Of a DNA stretch of 64,000 bases, positions 22,257-32,366 are shown one piece after another. Every line of letters begins with the position of its first letter. Position 1 is the first letter of the stretch. The position numbers and the translations under genes were made by a program. This DNA is from Pseudomonas guariconensis. Its GTDB lineage: Bacteria; Pseudomonadota; Gammaproteobacteria; Pseudomonadales; Pseudomonadaceae. The stretch lies in NCBI RefSeq assembly GCF_015680235.1, contig NZ_JADLJL010000010.1:1-64000 (forward strand), in the 5' to 3' direction. Below the pieces are notes generated by a model. It had not been told where the DNA came from, did no database searches, and saw only the letters and a list, made by a program, of their open reading frames with translations.

Positions 22257-22328
22257 CTTCAAGCGGCAAGCCTCAAGCGGCAAGCGGCGCGCTCCCGAGG
22301 GAACTGGCCACTTGCCGCTTGCAGCTGT
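22257..22328. repeat. Inverted repeat in the sucB-lpdG spacer
   Basis: CTTCAAGCGGCAAGC occurs in two direct copies, and an inverted ACTTGCCGCTTGCAGC follows 35 bases later, so the transcribed spacer can fold into a strong hairpin. It fills most of the gap between sucB and lpdG and may tune relative expression of E3. Confidence 0.6.
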
Positions 22329-22331
22329 GCG

Positions 22332-23549
22332 TTAGATGTCCAGCAGCAGACGAGCCGGGTCTTCCAGCAGGTTCTTGATGGTCACCAGGAAGGTTACCGC
22401 TTCCTTGCCGTCGATCAGGCGGTGGTCATAGGACAGCGCCAGGTACATCATCGGGCGAATGACCACTTGGCCATTGATCGCCATCGGACGCTGGATGATG
22501 TTGTGCATGCCCAGGATGGCCGCCTGCGGCGGGTTGACGATCGGGGTCGACATCATCGAGCCGAAGGTACCACCGTTGGTGATGGTGAAGGTACCGCCAG
22601 TCATCTCTTCGATGGCCAGCTTGCCTTCACGGGCCTTCTTGCCGAAGGTGGCGATGCCGTTCTCGATCTCGGCCAGCGACATCGATTCGGCGTTGCGCAG
22701 GACCGGAACCACCAGGCCACGGTCGCTGGAGACGGCGACGCCGACGTCCGCGTAGCCGTGGTAGACGATGTCGTTACCGTCGATCGAGGCGTTGACGGCC
22801 GGGAAGCGCTTGAGCGCCTCGGTGGCGGCCTTGACGAAGAACGACATGAAGCCCAGGCGTACGCCGTTGTGGCTCTTCTCGAACAGGTCCTTGTACTTCG
22901 AACGCAGGGCCATGACTTCGGTCATGTCCACTTCGTTGAAGGTGGTCAGCATGGCCATGTTCGACTGGGCTTCGACCAGGCGCTCGGCGATCTTGGCGCG
23001 CAGGCGGGTCATCGGCACGCGCTTCTCGGTGCGATCGCCAGCGGCGGTGACCACAGGGGCAGCAGCGGCGGCGGCGGCGGGCTTGGCAGCAGCGGCAGGT
23101 GCCGACTTCTTGTTGGCGATGGCGGCAACCACGTCTTCCTTGGTCACGCGGCCACCTTTGCCGGTGCCGGCAACGGAAGCCAGGTCGATGCCATTTTCTT
23201 CAGCCAGCTTGCGTGCGGCCGGGGCGGCGACCGGGTCGTCTTCGCCAGCGTCGGCGGCAGCGGCAGCCGGAGCAGCAGCGGCGGGTGCTGCTGCCGGAGC
23301 GGCAGCAGCACCACCTTCAACGATCGAGCCCAGGACTTCGTCGGACAGGACGGTGTCGCCCTCGCCCTTGACGATGTCGCCCAGCACGCCATCGGCGGTG
23401 GCCAGTACTTCCAGGACGACCTTGTCGGTCTCGATGTCGACGATCAGTTCGTCACGCTTGACGGCTTCGCCCGGCTTCTTGTGCCAGGTGGCAACGGTGC
23501 CGTCGGCGACCGATTCCGGGAAGGTTGGGGCTTTGATCTCAATAGCCAT
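22332..23549 (-). CDS. sucB: 2-oxoglutarate dehydrogenase E2 (dihydrolipoyl succinyltransferase)
   Basis: A 405-residue E2 core protein. The N-terminal lipoyl domain carries the lipoylated Lys in [12 protein letters not shown]. Ala-rich linkers follow, then a peripheral-subunit-binding domain ([20 protein letters not shown]), a second Ala-rich linker and the catalytic domain with the HxxxDG motif ([12 protein letters not shown]). It lies 42 bases after sucA in the block and forms the complex core binding SucA and LpdG. Confidence 0.98.
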   Translation of the reverse strand: MAIEIKAPTFPESVADGTVATWHKKPGEAVKRDELIVDIETDKVVLEVLATADGVLGDIVKGEGDTVLSDEVLGSIVEGGAAAAPAAAPAAAAPAAAAADAGEDDPVAAPAARKLAEENGIDLASVAGTGKGGRVTKEDVVAAIANKKSAPAAAAKPAAAAAAAPVVTAAGDRTEKRVPMTRLRAKIAERLVEAQSNMAMLTTFNEVDMTEVMALRSKYKDLFEKSHNGVRLGFMSFFVKAATEALKRFPAVNASIDGNDIVYHGYADVGVAVSSDRGLVVPVLRNAESMSLAEIENGIATFGKKAREGKLAIEEMTGGTFTITNGGTFGSMMSTPIVNPPQAAILGMHNIIQRPMAINGQVVIRPMMYLALSYDHRLIDGKEAVTFLVTIKNLLEDPARLLLDI

Positions 23550-23591
23550 TGTCAGTGTTTCCTTAAATTCGGTTTCAGGTGCGCGAAGGCG

Positions 23592-26423
23592 TTAAACAGT
23601 GAAGGCATCCTGCAGCAGTTTTTCCTGCTGCTCGGCGTGCATCGAAGCGTAACCACAGGCTGGCGCGGCAGAAGCGTCGCGGCCGGCGTACTCCAGGACC
23701 AGCGCCTTGTTGTGGCGGGTCAGGATGCGGCGCATGTGATGCTGGCTGCTGTACCAGGCGCCCTGGTTCATCGGTTCTTCCTGGCACCACACCGCATGCT
23801 TGAGGTTGGTGTACGGCGCCAGGATTTCCACCAGGTCGTCCTCAGGGAACGGATACAGCTGCTCGATACGCACGATGGCGATGTCTTCGCGGCCTTCGGC
23901 ACGGCGCTTTTCCAGCAGGTCGTAGTAGACCTTGCCGCTGCACAGCACGAGGCGTTCGACCTTGGCCGGATCGAGGCTGTCGATTTCCGGGATCACGGTC
24001 TGGAACGAGCCTTCGGCCAGGTCTTCCAGGGTCGAGACGGCCAGCTTGTGGCGCAGCAGCGACTTCGGCGTCAGGACGATCAGCGGCTTGCGCAGCGGGC
24101 GGATGACCTGGCGACGCAGCAGGTGGTAGATCTGTGCCGGAGTGGTCGGTACGCACACCTGGATGTTGTGTTCGGCGCACAGCTGCAGGTAACGCTCCAG
24201 ACGCGCGGAGGAGTGCTCCGGGCCCTGCCCTTCGTAGCCGTGTGGCAGCAGCATGGTCAGGCCGCACAGACGGCCCCACTTGTGCTCGCCGCTGGTGATG
24301 AACTGGTCGATCACCACCTGGGCACCGTTGGCGAAGTCACCGAACTGGGCTTCCCAGATCACCAGCGCGTTCGGCGTGGTGGTCGAGTAACCGTATTCGA
24401 AGGCCAGTACCGCCTCTTCCGACAGGAAGGAGTCGTACAGCTCGAACTTCGGCTGGCCCGGGAACAGGTTCTGCAGCGGTACGTAGGTGCTGGCGTCCTT
24501 CTGGTTGTGCAGCACCGCGTGACGGTGCGAGAAGGTGCCACGACCGATGTCCTGGCCGGTCATGCGGATCGGGTGGCCTTCGAACTGCAGCGTGGCGTAG
24601 GCCATGGTCTCTGCATAACCCCAGTTGATCGGCAGGCCGCCGGCCTGCATCTTCTGGCGGTCTTCGTAGATCTTCGCCACCTGGCGCTGGACCACGAAGC
24701 CTTCCGGCAGCTCGAGCAGCTTGGCCGAGAGGTCCTGCAGGGTCTTGAGGTCGAAGCGGGTGTCGTGACGCGCGGTCCAGGCATGGCCCAGGTACGGACG
24801 CCAGTCGACGAACAGCTCGCGGTTCGGCTCCTTGACCAGGCTCTTGACCACGTGCAGGCCGTTGTCCAGCGCGTTGCGGTACTCGTCGATCTTGGCCTGG
24901 GCGCGCTCGGCGTCGATACGACCGGCCTGGATCAGGGCCTCGGCGTACAGCTCGCGGGTGGTGCGCTGCTTGCTGATCTGCTGGTACATCAGCGGCTGGG
25001 TGCCGTTGGGCTCGTCGGCCTCGTTGTGGCCGCGACGACGGTAGCAGACCAGGTCGATGACCACGTCACGCTTGAACTGCATGCGATAGTCGATGGCCAG
25101 CTGGGTCACGAACAGGACCGCTTCCGGGTCATCGCCGTTCACGTGCAGGATCGGCGCCTGGATCATCTTGGCGACGTCGGTGGCGTACTCGGTGGAGCGC
25201 GAGTCCAGCGGGTTGGAAATGGTGAAACCAACCTGGTTGTTGATCACGATGTGCACGGTGCCGCCGGTCTTGAAACCGCGGGTCTGCGACATCTGGAAGG
25301 TTTCCATGACCACGCCCTGGCCGGCGAACGCAGCGTCGCCGTGGATCGAGATCGGCAGGACCTTGTCACCGACGGTGTCATTGCGACGGTCCTGGCGGGC
25401 GCGCACCGAACCTTCCACCACCGGCGAGACGATTTCCAGGTGGGACGGGTTGAACGCCATGGCCAGGTGGACTTCGCCACCGGGGGTCATCACGTTGGAG
25501 GAGAAGCCCTGGTGATACTTCACGTCACCGGAGCCCAGCTCGTTCATCTTCTTGCCTTCGAACTCGTCGAACAGCTCGCGCGGGTTCTTGCCGAAGGTGT
25601 TGACCAGCACGTTGAGGCGGCCGCGGTGGGCCATGCCGATCACGACCTCCTTGGTGCCGTAGGAGCCGGAGCGCTGGATCATTTCGTCCAGCATCGGGAT
25701 CAGGCTTTCGCCGCCCTCGAGGCCGAAACGCTTGGTGCCTGGGTACTTGGTGCCCAGGTATTTCTCCAGGCCTTCACCTGCGGTGACGCGCTCGAGCAGG
25801 TGGGTCTGCACGTCGGCGGAGAATTCAGGACGGCCACGGACGCTTTCCAGGCGCTGCTGGAACCAGCTGCGCTGTTCGGAATCGACGATGTGGGTGAACT
25901 CGGCGCCGATGGTGCGACAATATGTCTTCTGCAGCGCATCGAAGATTTCGCGTAGGCTCGCCTCCTCTTTGCCGATGAACAGGTCGCCGGCACGGAAGGT
26001 CGTATCAAGGTCGGCATTGGTCAAGCCGTAGTGATTGATCGACAGGTCTACGGGCGCAGGGCGCTGCCACAACCCCAACGGGTCGAGCTTGGCAGCCTGA
26101 TGGCCGCGCATACGATAGGCCTGGATCAGTCGCAGAACTTCAACCTGCTTCTTCTCGTGTTCACTGCTCACGCTCCCGGCGGAAACCGGTTGAGCGCGGC
26201 GCTGGTTCTTTGCCAGCAGTACGAAATGGTCGCGGATTGTAGAGTGCGATACATCGGTAGCGGTGCTGCCGTCGGCGGGCAACTTCTGGAAGTAGGTGCG
26301 CCACTCTTCTGGCACAGCGTTAGGGTCGTGCAGGTAGAGCTCATAAAGCTCTTCCACATATGCAGCGTTACCACCTGAAAGGTGGGCGCTTTCCCACATG
26401 CGCTGCATCACGCTTTCTTGCAT
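23592..26423 (-). CDS. sucA: 2-oxoglutarate dehydrogenase E1
   Basis: A 943-residue thiamine diphosphate enzyme that decarboxylates 2-oxoglutarate and reductively succinylates the SucB lipoyl group. EEWRTYFQKLP near the N-terminus, the motif GMAHRGRLNVL, the ThDP-binding region HGDAAFAGQGVVMETF, and the C-terminal KVYYDLLEKR and VWCQEEPMNQGAW are diagnostic. The length is normal. ATG start at 26423; 246 bases separate it from sdhB, with no terminator that clearly breaks the block. Confidence 0.98.
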   Translation of the reverse strand: MQESVMQRMWESAHLSGGNAAYVEELYELYLHDPNAVPEEWRTYFQKLPADGSTATDVSHSTIRDHFVLLAKNQRRAQPVSAGSVSSEHEKKQVEVLRLIQAYRMRGHQAAKLDPLGLWQRPAPVDLSINHYGLTNADLDTTFRAGDLFIGKEEASLREIFDALQKTYCRTIGAEFTHIVDSEQRSWFQQRLESVRGRPEFSADVQTHLLERVTAGEGLEKYLGTKYPGTKRFGLEGGESLIPMLDEMIQRSGSYGTKEVVIGMAHRGRLNVLVNTFGKNPRELFDEFEGKKMNELGSGDVKYHQGFSSNVMTPGGEVHLAMAFNPSHLEIVSPVVEGSVRARQDRRNDTVGDKVLPISIHGDAAFAGQGVVMETFQMSQTRGFKTGGTVHIVINNQVGFTISNPLDSRSTEYATDVAKMIQAPILHVNGDDPEAVLFVTQLAIDYRMQFKRDVVIDLVCYRRRGHNEADEPNGTQPLMYQQISKQRTTRELYAEALIQAGRIDAERAQAKIDEYRNALDNGLHVVKSLVKEPNRELFVDWRPYLGHAWTARHDTRFDLKTLQDLSAKLLELPEGFVVQRQVAKIYEDRQKMQAGGLPINWGYAETMAYATLQFEGHPIRMTGQDIGRGTFSHRHAVLHNQKDASTYVPLQNLFPGQPKFELYDSFLSEEAVLAFEYGYSTTTPNALVIWEAQFGDFANGAQVVIDQFITSGEHKWGRLCGLTMLLPHGYEGQGPEHSSARLERYLQLCAEHNIQVCVPTTPAQIYHLLRRQVIRPLRKPLIVLTPKSLLRHKLAVSTLEDLAEGSFQTVIPEIDSLDPAKVERLVLCSGKVYYDLLEKRRAEGREDIAIVRIEQLYPFPEDDLVEILAPYTNLKHAVWCQEEPMNQGAWYSSQHHMRRILTRHNKALVLEYAGRDASAAPACGYASMHAEQQEKLLQDAFTV

Positions 26424-26617
26424 GCTTGGTCACCCTCGGTTAGGGGACTGATCGGCAAGAGCCACAGCAAACCTGGAAAAGTCCGAACACAGCGACTGAA
26501 CCACGCCACCTGGATCCTGCAGATTTTCCGGGTACCAGCCCGGAAGCCCCTGCTGGTCTCATATCTTCATAGGTAATGAGCGCGGGCTTTGTGGGCCCTT
26601 GCTCGGGTTTTACCTCA

Positions 26618-26638
26618 GTGCGGGCTCGACGCCCGCAC
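26618..26638. other. Stem-loop in the sdhB-sucA spacer
   Basis: GTGCGGGC and GCCCGCAC pair across a five-base loop in the sdhB-sucA gap (26424-26669). No T run follows on the minus strand, so it is more likely an mRNA processing or attenuation structure than a full terminator. I see nothing else named in this gap. Confidence 0.45.
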
Positions 26639-26669
26639 CTCGGCTTACTGCTGGTGCAACATTTTTGGA

Positions 26670-27374
26670 TCAGGTGCCGCTTTGCAGCAGCATGTTACGT
26701 ACGTGACCGATTGCCTTGGTCGGGTTCAGACCTTTCGGGCAAACGTTTACGCAGTTCATGATCCCGCGGCAGCGGAATACGCTGAACGGGTCATCCAGGG
26801 ACGCCAGGCGCTCCTGGGTCTTGGTGTCACGGCTGTCGGCCAGGAAGCGATAGGCCTGCAGCAGAGCGGCGGGGCCCAGGAACTTGTCCGGGTTCCACCA
26901 GAACGACGGGCAGGAGGTCGAGCAGCAGGCGCACAGGATGCACTCGTACAGACCGTCCAGCTTGTCGCGGTCTTCCGGCGACTGCAGACGCTCGATGGCC
27001 GGGGCCGGCGTGTCGTTCTGCAGGAACGGCTTCACCTTCTCGTACTGCTTGTAGAAGATGCTCATGTCGACGACCAGGTCACGAATGACCGGCAGGCCCG
27101 GCAGCGGGCGCAGAACCAGCTTGTTGCCCTTGACCGCCGCCGACAGCGGGGTGATGCAGGCCAGGCCGTTCTTGCCGTTGATGTTCATGCCATCGGAACC
27201 GCAAACGCCTTCACGGCAGGAGCGACGGTAGGAGAAGCCCTCGTCCTGCTCCTTGATCAGTGCCAACACGTCCAGAACCATCAGATCCTTGCCGCCGGTA
27301 TCGACCTGGAAGGTCTGCATCTTCGGCGCCGAATCGGTGTCCGGGTTGTAACGATAAACTTCGACTTGCAACAT
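26670..27374 (-). CDS. sdhB: Succinate dehydrogenase iron-sulfur subunit
   Basis: A 234-residue electron-transfer subunit of respiratory complex II. Ligands for three clusters are visible: SCREGVCGSDGM...LAC for [2Fe-2S], CILCACCSTSC for [4Fe-4S], and CRGIMNCVNVCPKGLNP for [3Fe-4S] plus the last [4Fe-4S] ligand. The ATG at 27374 (MLQVEVYRY) with AAGGGTGG nine bases upstream is preferred over a GTG at 27383. It follows sdhA by about ten bases. Confidence 0.97.
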   Translation of the reverse strand: MLQVEVYRYNPDTDSAPKMQTFQVDTGGKDLMVLDVLALIKEQDEGFSYRRSCREGVCGSDGMNINGKNGLACITPLSAAVKGNKLVLRPLPGLPVIRDLVVDMSIFYKQYEKVKPFLQNDTPAPAIERLQSPEDRDKLDGLYECILCACCSTSCPSFWWNPDKFLGPAALLQAYRFLADSRDTKTQERLASLDDPFSVFRCRGIMNCVNVCPKGLNPTKAIGHVRNMLLQSGT

Positions 27375-27385
27375 AGCGGCCACCC

Positions 27386-29158
27386 TTAGTAAGTCCGGAC
27401 TTTTGGTTCGAAGGCAGGAACTGTCTTCGGCGCAAAGTTGACGCCACGCTTGGCGACGCGCTTCTCACCCGGGTAATACAGGGTGTGGCACAGCCAGTTT
27501 TCGTCGTCACGGTCTTCGTAGTCTTCACGGGCGTGAGCGCCGCGGGACTCTTTACGGGCTTCGGCCGCGATGGCGGTCGCTTCGGCGACTTCCAGCAGGT
27601 TCTGCAGCTCCAGCGCTTCGATACGCGCGGTGTTGAAGGCCTGGGACTTGTCGTTGATCTTGACGTTGGCGATACGGTCGCGCAGGCCAGCCAGCTGCTC
27701 GATACCCTTCTGCATGTATTCGCCGGTACGGAATACACCGAAGTAGTTCTGCATGCAGCTTTGCAGCTCACGCTTGAGGCTGGCGACGTCTTCGCCGGTG
27801 GTGCGCTCGTTGAGCTTGCTCAGGCGGTTCAGGGCAACGTCGACGTCGGTGTCGCTGGCATCGCGGTACTCGACGCCTTCGGTCAGCGCCTTCTCCAGGT
27901 GCAGGCCGGCAGCGCGGCCGAACACGACCAGGTCGAGCAGCGAGTTGCCGCCCAGGCGGTTGGCACCGTGAACCGATACGCACGCCACTTCACCTACGGC
28001 GAACAGGCCAGGAATGATCTGGTCCTTGCCTTCGGCGTCCATGGTGATGGCCTGGCCATGAATGTTGGTGGCAACGCCGCCCATCATGTAGTGGCAGGTC
28101 GGGATGACCGGAACCGGAGCGACCACAGGGTCGACGTGGGCGAAGGTCTTGGACAGCTCGCAGATGCCTGGCAGGCGGCTGTGCAGCACTTCCTCGCCCA
28201 GGTGGTCCAGCTTCAGCAGTACGTGGTCCTTGTTCGGGCCCACGCCGTTGCCGGCGATGATTTCCTTGACCATGGAGCGGGCGACCACGTCGCGGCCAGC
28301 CAGGTCCTTCGCGTTCGGCGCGTAACGCTCCATGAAGCGCTCGCCGTGGGCGTTGATCAGGTAGCCACCCTCACCGCGGCAACCTTCGGTGACCAGTACA
28401 CCGGCGCCGGCGATGCCGGTCGGGTGGAACTGCCACATCTCGATATCCTGCACCGGTACACCGGCACGCAGGGCCATGCCGACACCGTCGCCGGTGTTGA
28501 TCAGGGCGTTAGTGGTGGAAGCGTAGATACGACCCGCACCGCCGGTAGCCAGAACGGTGGCCTTGGACTTGATGTACATGGTCTCGCCGGTTTCGATGCA
28601 GATCGCGATCACACCGACGAAGGCGCCATCCTGGTTCTTCACCAGGTCAACGGCGTAGTACTCGTTGAGGAAGGTGGTGCCCGCCTTCAGGTTGCCCTGG
28701 TAGAGGGTGTGCAGCAGCGCGTGACCGGTACGGTCGGAGGCTGCGCAGGTACGGGCGGCCTGGCCACCCTTGCCGAAGTCCTTGGACTGGCCACCGAACG
28801 GACGCTGATAGATACGGCCGGTTTCGGTACGGGAGAACGGCAGGCCCATGTGGTCCAGCTCGAAGACCGCTGCCGGGCCTTCCTGACACATGTATTCGAT
28901 CGCGTCCTGGTCACCGATGTAGTCGGAGCCCTTGACGGTGTCGTACATGTGCCAGCGCCAGTCGTCGTTCGGGTCGGCCGAAGCGATGGCGCAGGTGATG
29001 CCACCCTGTGCGGAAACGGTGTGCGAACGGGTCGGGAACACCTTGGTGACCACGGCAGTCTTGTGACCGCCCTGGGCCAGCTGCAGCGCAGCGCGCATGC
29101 CGGCACCGCCGCCACCGATGATGATGGCGTCGAAGGAAATCGTTGGAATTTTAGCCAT
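27386..29158 (-). CDS. sdhA: Succinate dehydrogenase flavoprotein subunit
   Basis: A 590-residue catalytic subunit with FAD-binding [15 protein letters not shown], and His46 in [11 protein letters not shown] is the expected covalent FAD attachment site. [20 protein letters not shown] and [17 protein letters not shown] are typical active-site and FAD motifs. The length matches the family. It is part of sdhCDAB; ATG at 29158 lies 3 bases after sdhD. Confidence 0.98.
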   Translation of the reverse strand: MAKIPTISFDAIIIGGGGAGMRAALQLAQGGHKTAVVTKVFPTRSHTVSAQGGITCAIASADPNDDWRWHMYDTVKGSDYIGDQDAIEYMCQEGPAAVFELDHMGLPFSRTETGRIYQRPFGGQSKDFGKGGQAARTCAASDRTGHALLHTLYQGNLKAGTTFLNEYYAVDLVKNQDGAFVGVIAICIETGETMYIKSKATVLATGGAGRIYASTTNALINTGDGVGMALRAGVPVQDIEMWQFHPTGIAGAGVLVTEGCRGEGGYLINAHGERFMERYAPNAKDLAGRDVVARSMVKEIIAGNGVGPNKDHVLLKLDHLGEEVLHSRLPGICELSKTFAHVDPVVAPVPVIPTCHYMMGGVATNIHGQAITMDAEGKDQIIPGLFAVGEVACVSVHGANRLGGNSLLDLVVFGRAAGLHLEKALTEGVEYRDASDTDVDVALNRLSKLNERTTGEDVASLKRELQSCMQNYFGVFRTGEYMQKGIEQLAGLRDRIANVKINDKSQAFNTARIEALELQNLLEVAEATAIAAEARKESRGAHAREDYEDRDDENWLCHTLYYPGEKRVAKRGVNFAPKTVPAFEPKVRTY

Positions 29159-29161
29159 GGA

Positions 29162-29530
29162 TCAGATACCCCAGAGAATCTGCACACCCCAGACGAAGTA
29201 GGCGAACATCGCAACGCCGCATACAGCCTGGAACAGGAAACGAATCGCAGTCGCCGACTTGCCGAACGACATCGGCGTCAGGTAGTCGGTGGCAATGGTC
29301 CACATGCCGACCCAGGCGTGGGCGCCCAGGGCAACGAGTGCCAGCAGACTGAAGATTCGCATCGCGTTGTTGGAGAACAGACCGTGCCACTGGGCATAGT
29401 CGAGACCCGGGTGAACGGCGACGTAGCCGATCAGGAAGATGAAGTAAGCCGCGAGAACGACCGCAGATACGCGCTGCGCCATCCAGTCATAGAGGCCCGA
29501 ACGCGACAGGTTCGTGACATTAGTTACCAT
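29162..29530 (-). CDS. sdhD: Succinate dehydrogenase membrane anchor subunit D
   Basis: A 122-residue membrane protein with three hydrophobic helices (about 20-40, 58-78, 95-117) that anchors SdhAB and helps bind haem b and ubiquinone. The start ATG at 29530 (MVTNVTNLSRSGLYDW) has GGGAG upstream; a TTG two codons earlier is less likely. It overlaps the sdhC stop by seven bases. Confidence 0.94.
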   Translation of the reverse strand: MVTNVTNLSRSGLYDWMAQRVSAVVLAAYFIFLIGYVAVHPGLDYAQWHGLFSNNAMRIFSLLALVALGAHAWVGMWTIATDYLTPMSFGKSATAIRFLFQAVCGVAMFAYFVWGVQILWGI

Positions 29531-29910
29531 ACCCAAACTCCCGCCAGAACGATCAGCACCACGGAGATGACGATCACGATTTTCGAGCCCAGCTTGCCGC
29601 CTTCCAGCGTCTCACCGACGCCCATGTCCATGATCAGGTGACGGATACCGGCCACCAGGTGATACAGCAGGCCGGACAGCAGGCCCCAGGTCACCAACTT
29701 GGCCAGCGGACTGGTCAGACACGCCTTCACCTCGGCAAAGCCTTCCTCGGAACCCAGCGACTTGCCCAGTGCATACAGCATGATGGCAAGGCCGAGGAAC
29801 AGGATGACGCCGGAGATACGGTGAAGAATGGACGTGTATGCGGTGATCGGGAGTTTGATGGTCCTTAGGTCTAGGTTTACAGGTCGTTGGCTTTTCACGG
29901 CTTTTTTCAC
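29524..29910 (-). CDS. sdhC: Succinate dehydrogenase cytochrome b556 subunit
   Basis: A 128-residue membrane subunit with three TM helices. SILHRISGVILFLG is the family signature and YHLVAGIRHLIMD carries the probable haem-ligating His. The start is GTG at 29910. It is the first gene of sdhCDAB, transcribed from the promoter at 30033-30061, divergent from gltA. Confidence 0.95.
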   Translation of the reverse strand: MKKAVKSQRPVNLDLRTIKLPITAYTSILHRISGVILFLGLAIMLYALGKSLGSEEGFAEVKACLTSPLAKLVTWGLLSGLLYHLVAGIRHLIMDMGVGETLEGGKLGSKIVIVISVVLIVLAGVWVW

Positions 29911-30032
29911 ACTGAAGAGCCCCTAGCTAACAGGGCAAAGTTGTTGGTAAGTGTACTGGTCAGGTACCCACCACCCAGGGAGCGACGACCCCCAGCGGAA
30001 CGGGCTTGCAAGCCCCTGGCGGTCGGTTGCGG

Positions 30033-30061
30033 AGTATAGACAGTTAGGCTGCTTATGACAA
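30033..30061 (-). promoter_or_regulatory. Sigma-70 promoter of sdhCDAB
   Basis: On the minus strand, TTGTCA (30061-30056), a 17-base spacer and TATACT (30038-30033), five of six matches in each hexamer. It gives a leader of about 115 bases before the sdhC GTG. Confidence 0.75.
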
Positions 30062-30175
30062 CGTGAGGGGCTCGCCCAAATAGCGCATTGCCTTTAACGG
30101 ATAAAAGGCGTAAATGGGCGACAATTTCGCGAAAAACCAGGGCTCAGAGGGCGTTTCAACCAGCCTTTAGGCAAA

Positions 30176-30203
30176 TTGACATTCGAATTTATCCCTCTAT
30201 AGT
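30176..30203 (+). promoter_or_regulatory. Sigma-70 promoter of gltA
   Basis: TTGACA (30176-30181), a 16-base spacer and TATAGT (30198-30203), a perfect -35 and five of six in the -10. The expected start near 30210 gives a leader of about 50 bases before gltA. Confidence 0.82.
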
Positions 30204-30261
30204 GGTGCGGGCCCTGCGTGGGGGGTCTGTCTGATGATTTCAAGCATTAATAGGAGGCCAC

Positions 30262-31551
30262 ATGGCTGACAAAAAAGCGCAGTTGGTCATCGAGGGCGCA
30301 GCCCCCGTCGAGCTGCCCATTTTAACCGGCACCGTTGGTCCCGATGTTATCGACGTCCGCGGGTTGGGGGCTACTGGTCACTTCACCTTCGACCCCGGCT
30401 TCATGGCGACCGCCTCGTGCGAGTCGAAGATTACCTATATTGACGGCGACAAGGGTGTCCTGCTGCACCGCGGCTACCCGATCGAACAGCTCGCCGAAAA
30501 ATCGGACTACCTGGAAACCTGCTACCTGCTGCTCAACGGCGAACTGCCCAATGCCGAGCAGAAGGCCCAGTTCGTCAGCACCGTGAAGAACCACACCATG
30601 GTTCACGAGCAGCTGAAATCCTTCTTCAACGGCTTCCGTCGCGACGCCCACCCGATGGCGGTGATGTGCGGCGTGGTCGGCGCTCTGTCGGCCTTCTATC
30701 ACGACTCCCTGGACATCAACAACCCGCAACATCGCGAAATCTCCGCGGTGCGCCTGGTCGCCAAGATGCCGACCCTGGCCGCGATGGTTTATAAGTACTC
30801 CATGGGCCAGCCGATGATGTACCCGCGCAACGACCTGTCGTACGCGGAGAACTTCCTGCACATGATGTTCAACACCCCGTGCGAGATCAAACCGATCAGC
30901 CCGGTGCTGGCCAAGGCGATGGACCGGATCTTCATCCTCCATGCCGACCACGAGCAGAACGCCTCCACTTCCACCGTGCGCCTGGCAGGCTCCTCGGGCG
31001 CCAACCCGTTCGCCTGTATCGCTGCCGGCATCGCCGCGCTGTGGGGCCCTGCCCACGGCGGCGCCAACGAAGCCGTGCTGACCATGCTCGATGAAATCGG
31101 CGATGTCTCGAACATCGACAAGTACATCGCCAAGGCCAAGGACAAGAACGATCCGTTCAAGCTCATGGGCTTCGGTCACCGCGTGTACAAGAACCGCGAT
31201 CCGCGCGCCACCGTGATGAAGCAGACCTGCGACGAAGTCCTGAGCGAACTGGGCATCAAGAACGACCCGCAGTTGGAACTGGCCATGCGCCTGGAAGAGA
31301 TCGCCCTGACCGATCCGTACTTCATCGAGCGCTCGCTGTACCCGAACGTCGACTTCTACTCGGGCATCATCCTGAAGGCGATCGGTATTCCGACCAGCAT
31401 GTTCACCGTGATCTTCGCCCTGGCACGTACCGTGGGCTGGATCTCGCACTGGAAGGAAATGCTCTCCAGCCCGTACAAGATCGGCCGTCCGCGCCAGCTG
31501 TACACCGGTTGCGAGCAGCGCGACATCGTTGACCTGAAGGACCGCAAGTAA
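30262..31551 (+). CDS. gltA: Citrate synthase (type II)
   Basis: A 429-residue enzyme condensing oxaloacetate and acetyl-CoA. Catalytic regions include [12 protein letters not shown] and [13 protein letters not shown], and [10 protein letters not shown] near the C-terminus has the catalytic Asp. The length and the N-terminal extension ([15 protein letters not shown]) are those of the hexameric, NADH-sensitive Gram-negative type. An optimal TAGGAGG precedes ATG 30262. Divergent from sdh and ended by a terminator. Confidence 0.98.
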   Translation: MADKKAQLVIEGAAPVELPILTGTVGPDVIDVRGLGATGHFTFDPGFMATASCESKITYIDGDKGVLLHRGYPIEQLAEKSDYLETCYLLLNGELPNAEQKAQFVSTVKNHTMVHEQLKSFFNGFRRDAHPMAVMCGVVGALSAFYHDSLDINNPQHREISAVRLVAKMPTLAAMVYKYSMGQPMMYPRNDLSYAENFLHMMFNTPCEIKPISPVLAKAMDRIFILHADHEQNASTSTVRLAGSSGANPFACIAAGIAALWGPAHGGANEAVLTMLDEIGDVSNIDKYIAKAKDKNDPFKLMGFGHRVYKNRDPRATVMKQTCDEVLSELGIKNDPQLELAMRLEEIALTDPYFIERSLYPNVDFYSGIILKAIGIPTSMFTVIFALARTVGWISHWKEMLSSPYKIGRPRQLYTGCEQRDIVDLKDRK

Positions 31552-31582
31552 GGGTTGCCCGGCAACACCGAACGCGTCTTCG

Positions 31583-31613
31583 AAAAAGGCCACCCCTGCG
31601 GTGGCCTTTTTTT
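31583..31613 (+). terminator. Rho-independent terminator after gltA
   Basis: AAAAAGGCCACC pairs with GGTGGCCTTTTT over a short loop, with a terminal T run. It is symmetrical and may also end the convergent hydrolase transcript. Confidence 0.92.
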
Positions 31614-31623
31614 CATGGGCGCC

Positions 31624-32316
31624 CTACCCTTGCAGAAACGCCGCCACCCGCTGCGCAGCCGCCTGCAAATGCTGCTCATGGGTGAACCCGGACGCCTTCA
31701 GCGGCTTGAGATCATGATCCCCGGCCGCCAGCCAGCAGACCTCGATCGAGGGCGAAAGCACATAGCTTTGCACCGCCTCCCGGTTACCCAAGGCATCACG
31801 CTCCCCCTGGACGATCAAGGTACGCGTACGCAGCCCCGCCAGGTGCTCGACCCGAGGTTTGTCCGGCTTGCCCACCGCATAGAACGGATACCCCAGACAC
31901 ACCAGGGCGTCAGCACCCAGCTCATCGACCAAGAGGCTCGCCATGCGCCCGCCCATGGACTTGCCTCCGATCGCCAGCGGCCCCGTGACCAAAGGCCGCA
32001 CCTGAGCGTACACCTGGCGCCAGCAATCGAGCAGCACCGCCTGCGGATTGGGCGGGCGCTTGCCACCCCCAACGCGGCGCTGCGCCATGTAGGGAAACTC
32101 GAAACGAACCACCCCTACCCCTTGCTCCGCCAGGCCTTGCGCCATCTCCTCCATGAACGCGCTGTCCATCGGCGCGCCTGCACCATGAGCCAGGATCAGG
32201 CACCCCTTGTAACCCAGCCCTTTCCCGACCCGAGGGGGATCGCAGCGCAAGCCTGAGACATTTCCCACCTGCGCCCATTGATCCCCGTCAATACCGGCAA
32301 TGTGCCCATTACTCAT
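31624..32316 (-). CDS. Alpha/beta hydrolase (KANL3/Tex30-like)
   Basis: A 230-residue hydrolase-fold protein. [16 protein letters not shown] forms the oxyanion region, [14 protein letters not shown] is the nucleophile elbow (Ser), and a possible acid lies in [10 protein letters not shown]. The His-containing [12 protein letters not shown] near the C-terminus matches the KANL3/Tex30 group of predicted hydrolases; substrate unknown. ATG at 32316 with GAGG upstream. Divergent from ccoN-1; its first codons contain the ANR box for that operon. Confidence 0.82.
   Translation of the reverse strand: MSNGHIAGIDGDQWAQVGNVSGLRCDPPRVGKGLGYKGCLILAHGAGAPMDSAFMEEMAQGLAEQGVGVVRFEFPYMAQRRVGGGKRPPNPQAVLLDCWRQVYAQVRPLVTGPLAIGGKSMGGRMASLLVDELGADALVCLGYPFYAVGKPDKPRVEHLAGLRTRTLIVQGERDALGNREAVQSYVLSPSIEVCWLAAGDHDLKPLKASGFTHEQHLQAAAQRVAAFLQG
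32278..32291. promoter_or_regulatory. ANR/FNR box upstream of ccoNOQP-1
   Basis: TTGATCCCCGTCAA matches TTGAT-N4-ATCAA at nine of ten positions. It is centred about 82 bases upstream of the ccoN-1 ATG and lies inside codons 9-13 of the divergent hydrolase gene. A start near 32326 would place it at -41.5, the class II activating position, although the -10 there (CATGCT) is poor. Confidence 0.7.
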
Positions 32317-32366
32317 GCTTCGCCTCGCTATCTAGCCTGCCTATAACCGTGGATGGGAACCCATAC

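Noticed and set aside
22422..25955. Very long open frame opposite sucB and sucA
   Set aside because: It is antisense to two unmistakable TCA genes and has biased His/Gln/Gly/Val composition typical of antisense reading in high-GC DNA. No domain or ribosome site supports it.
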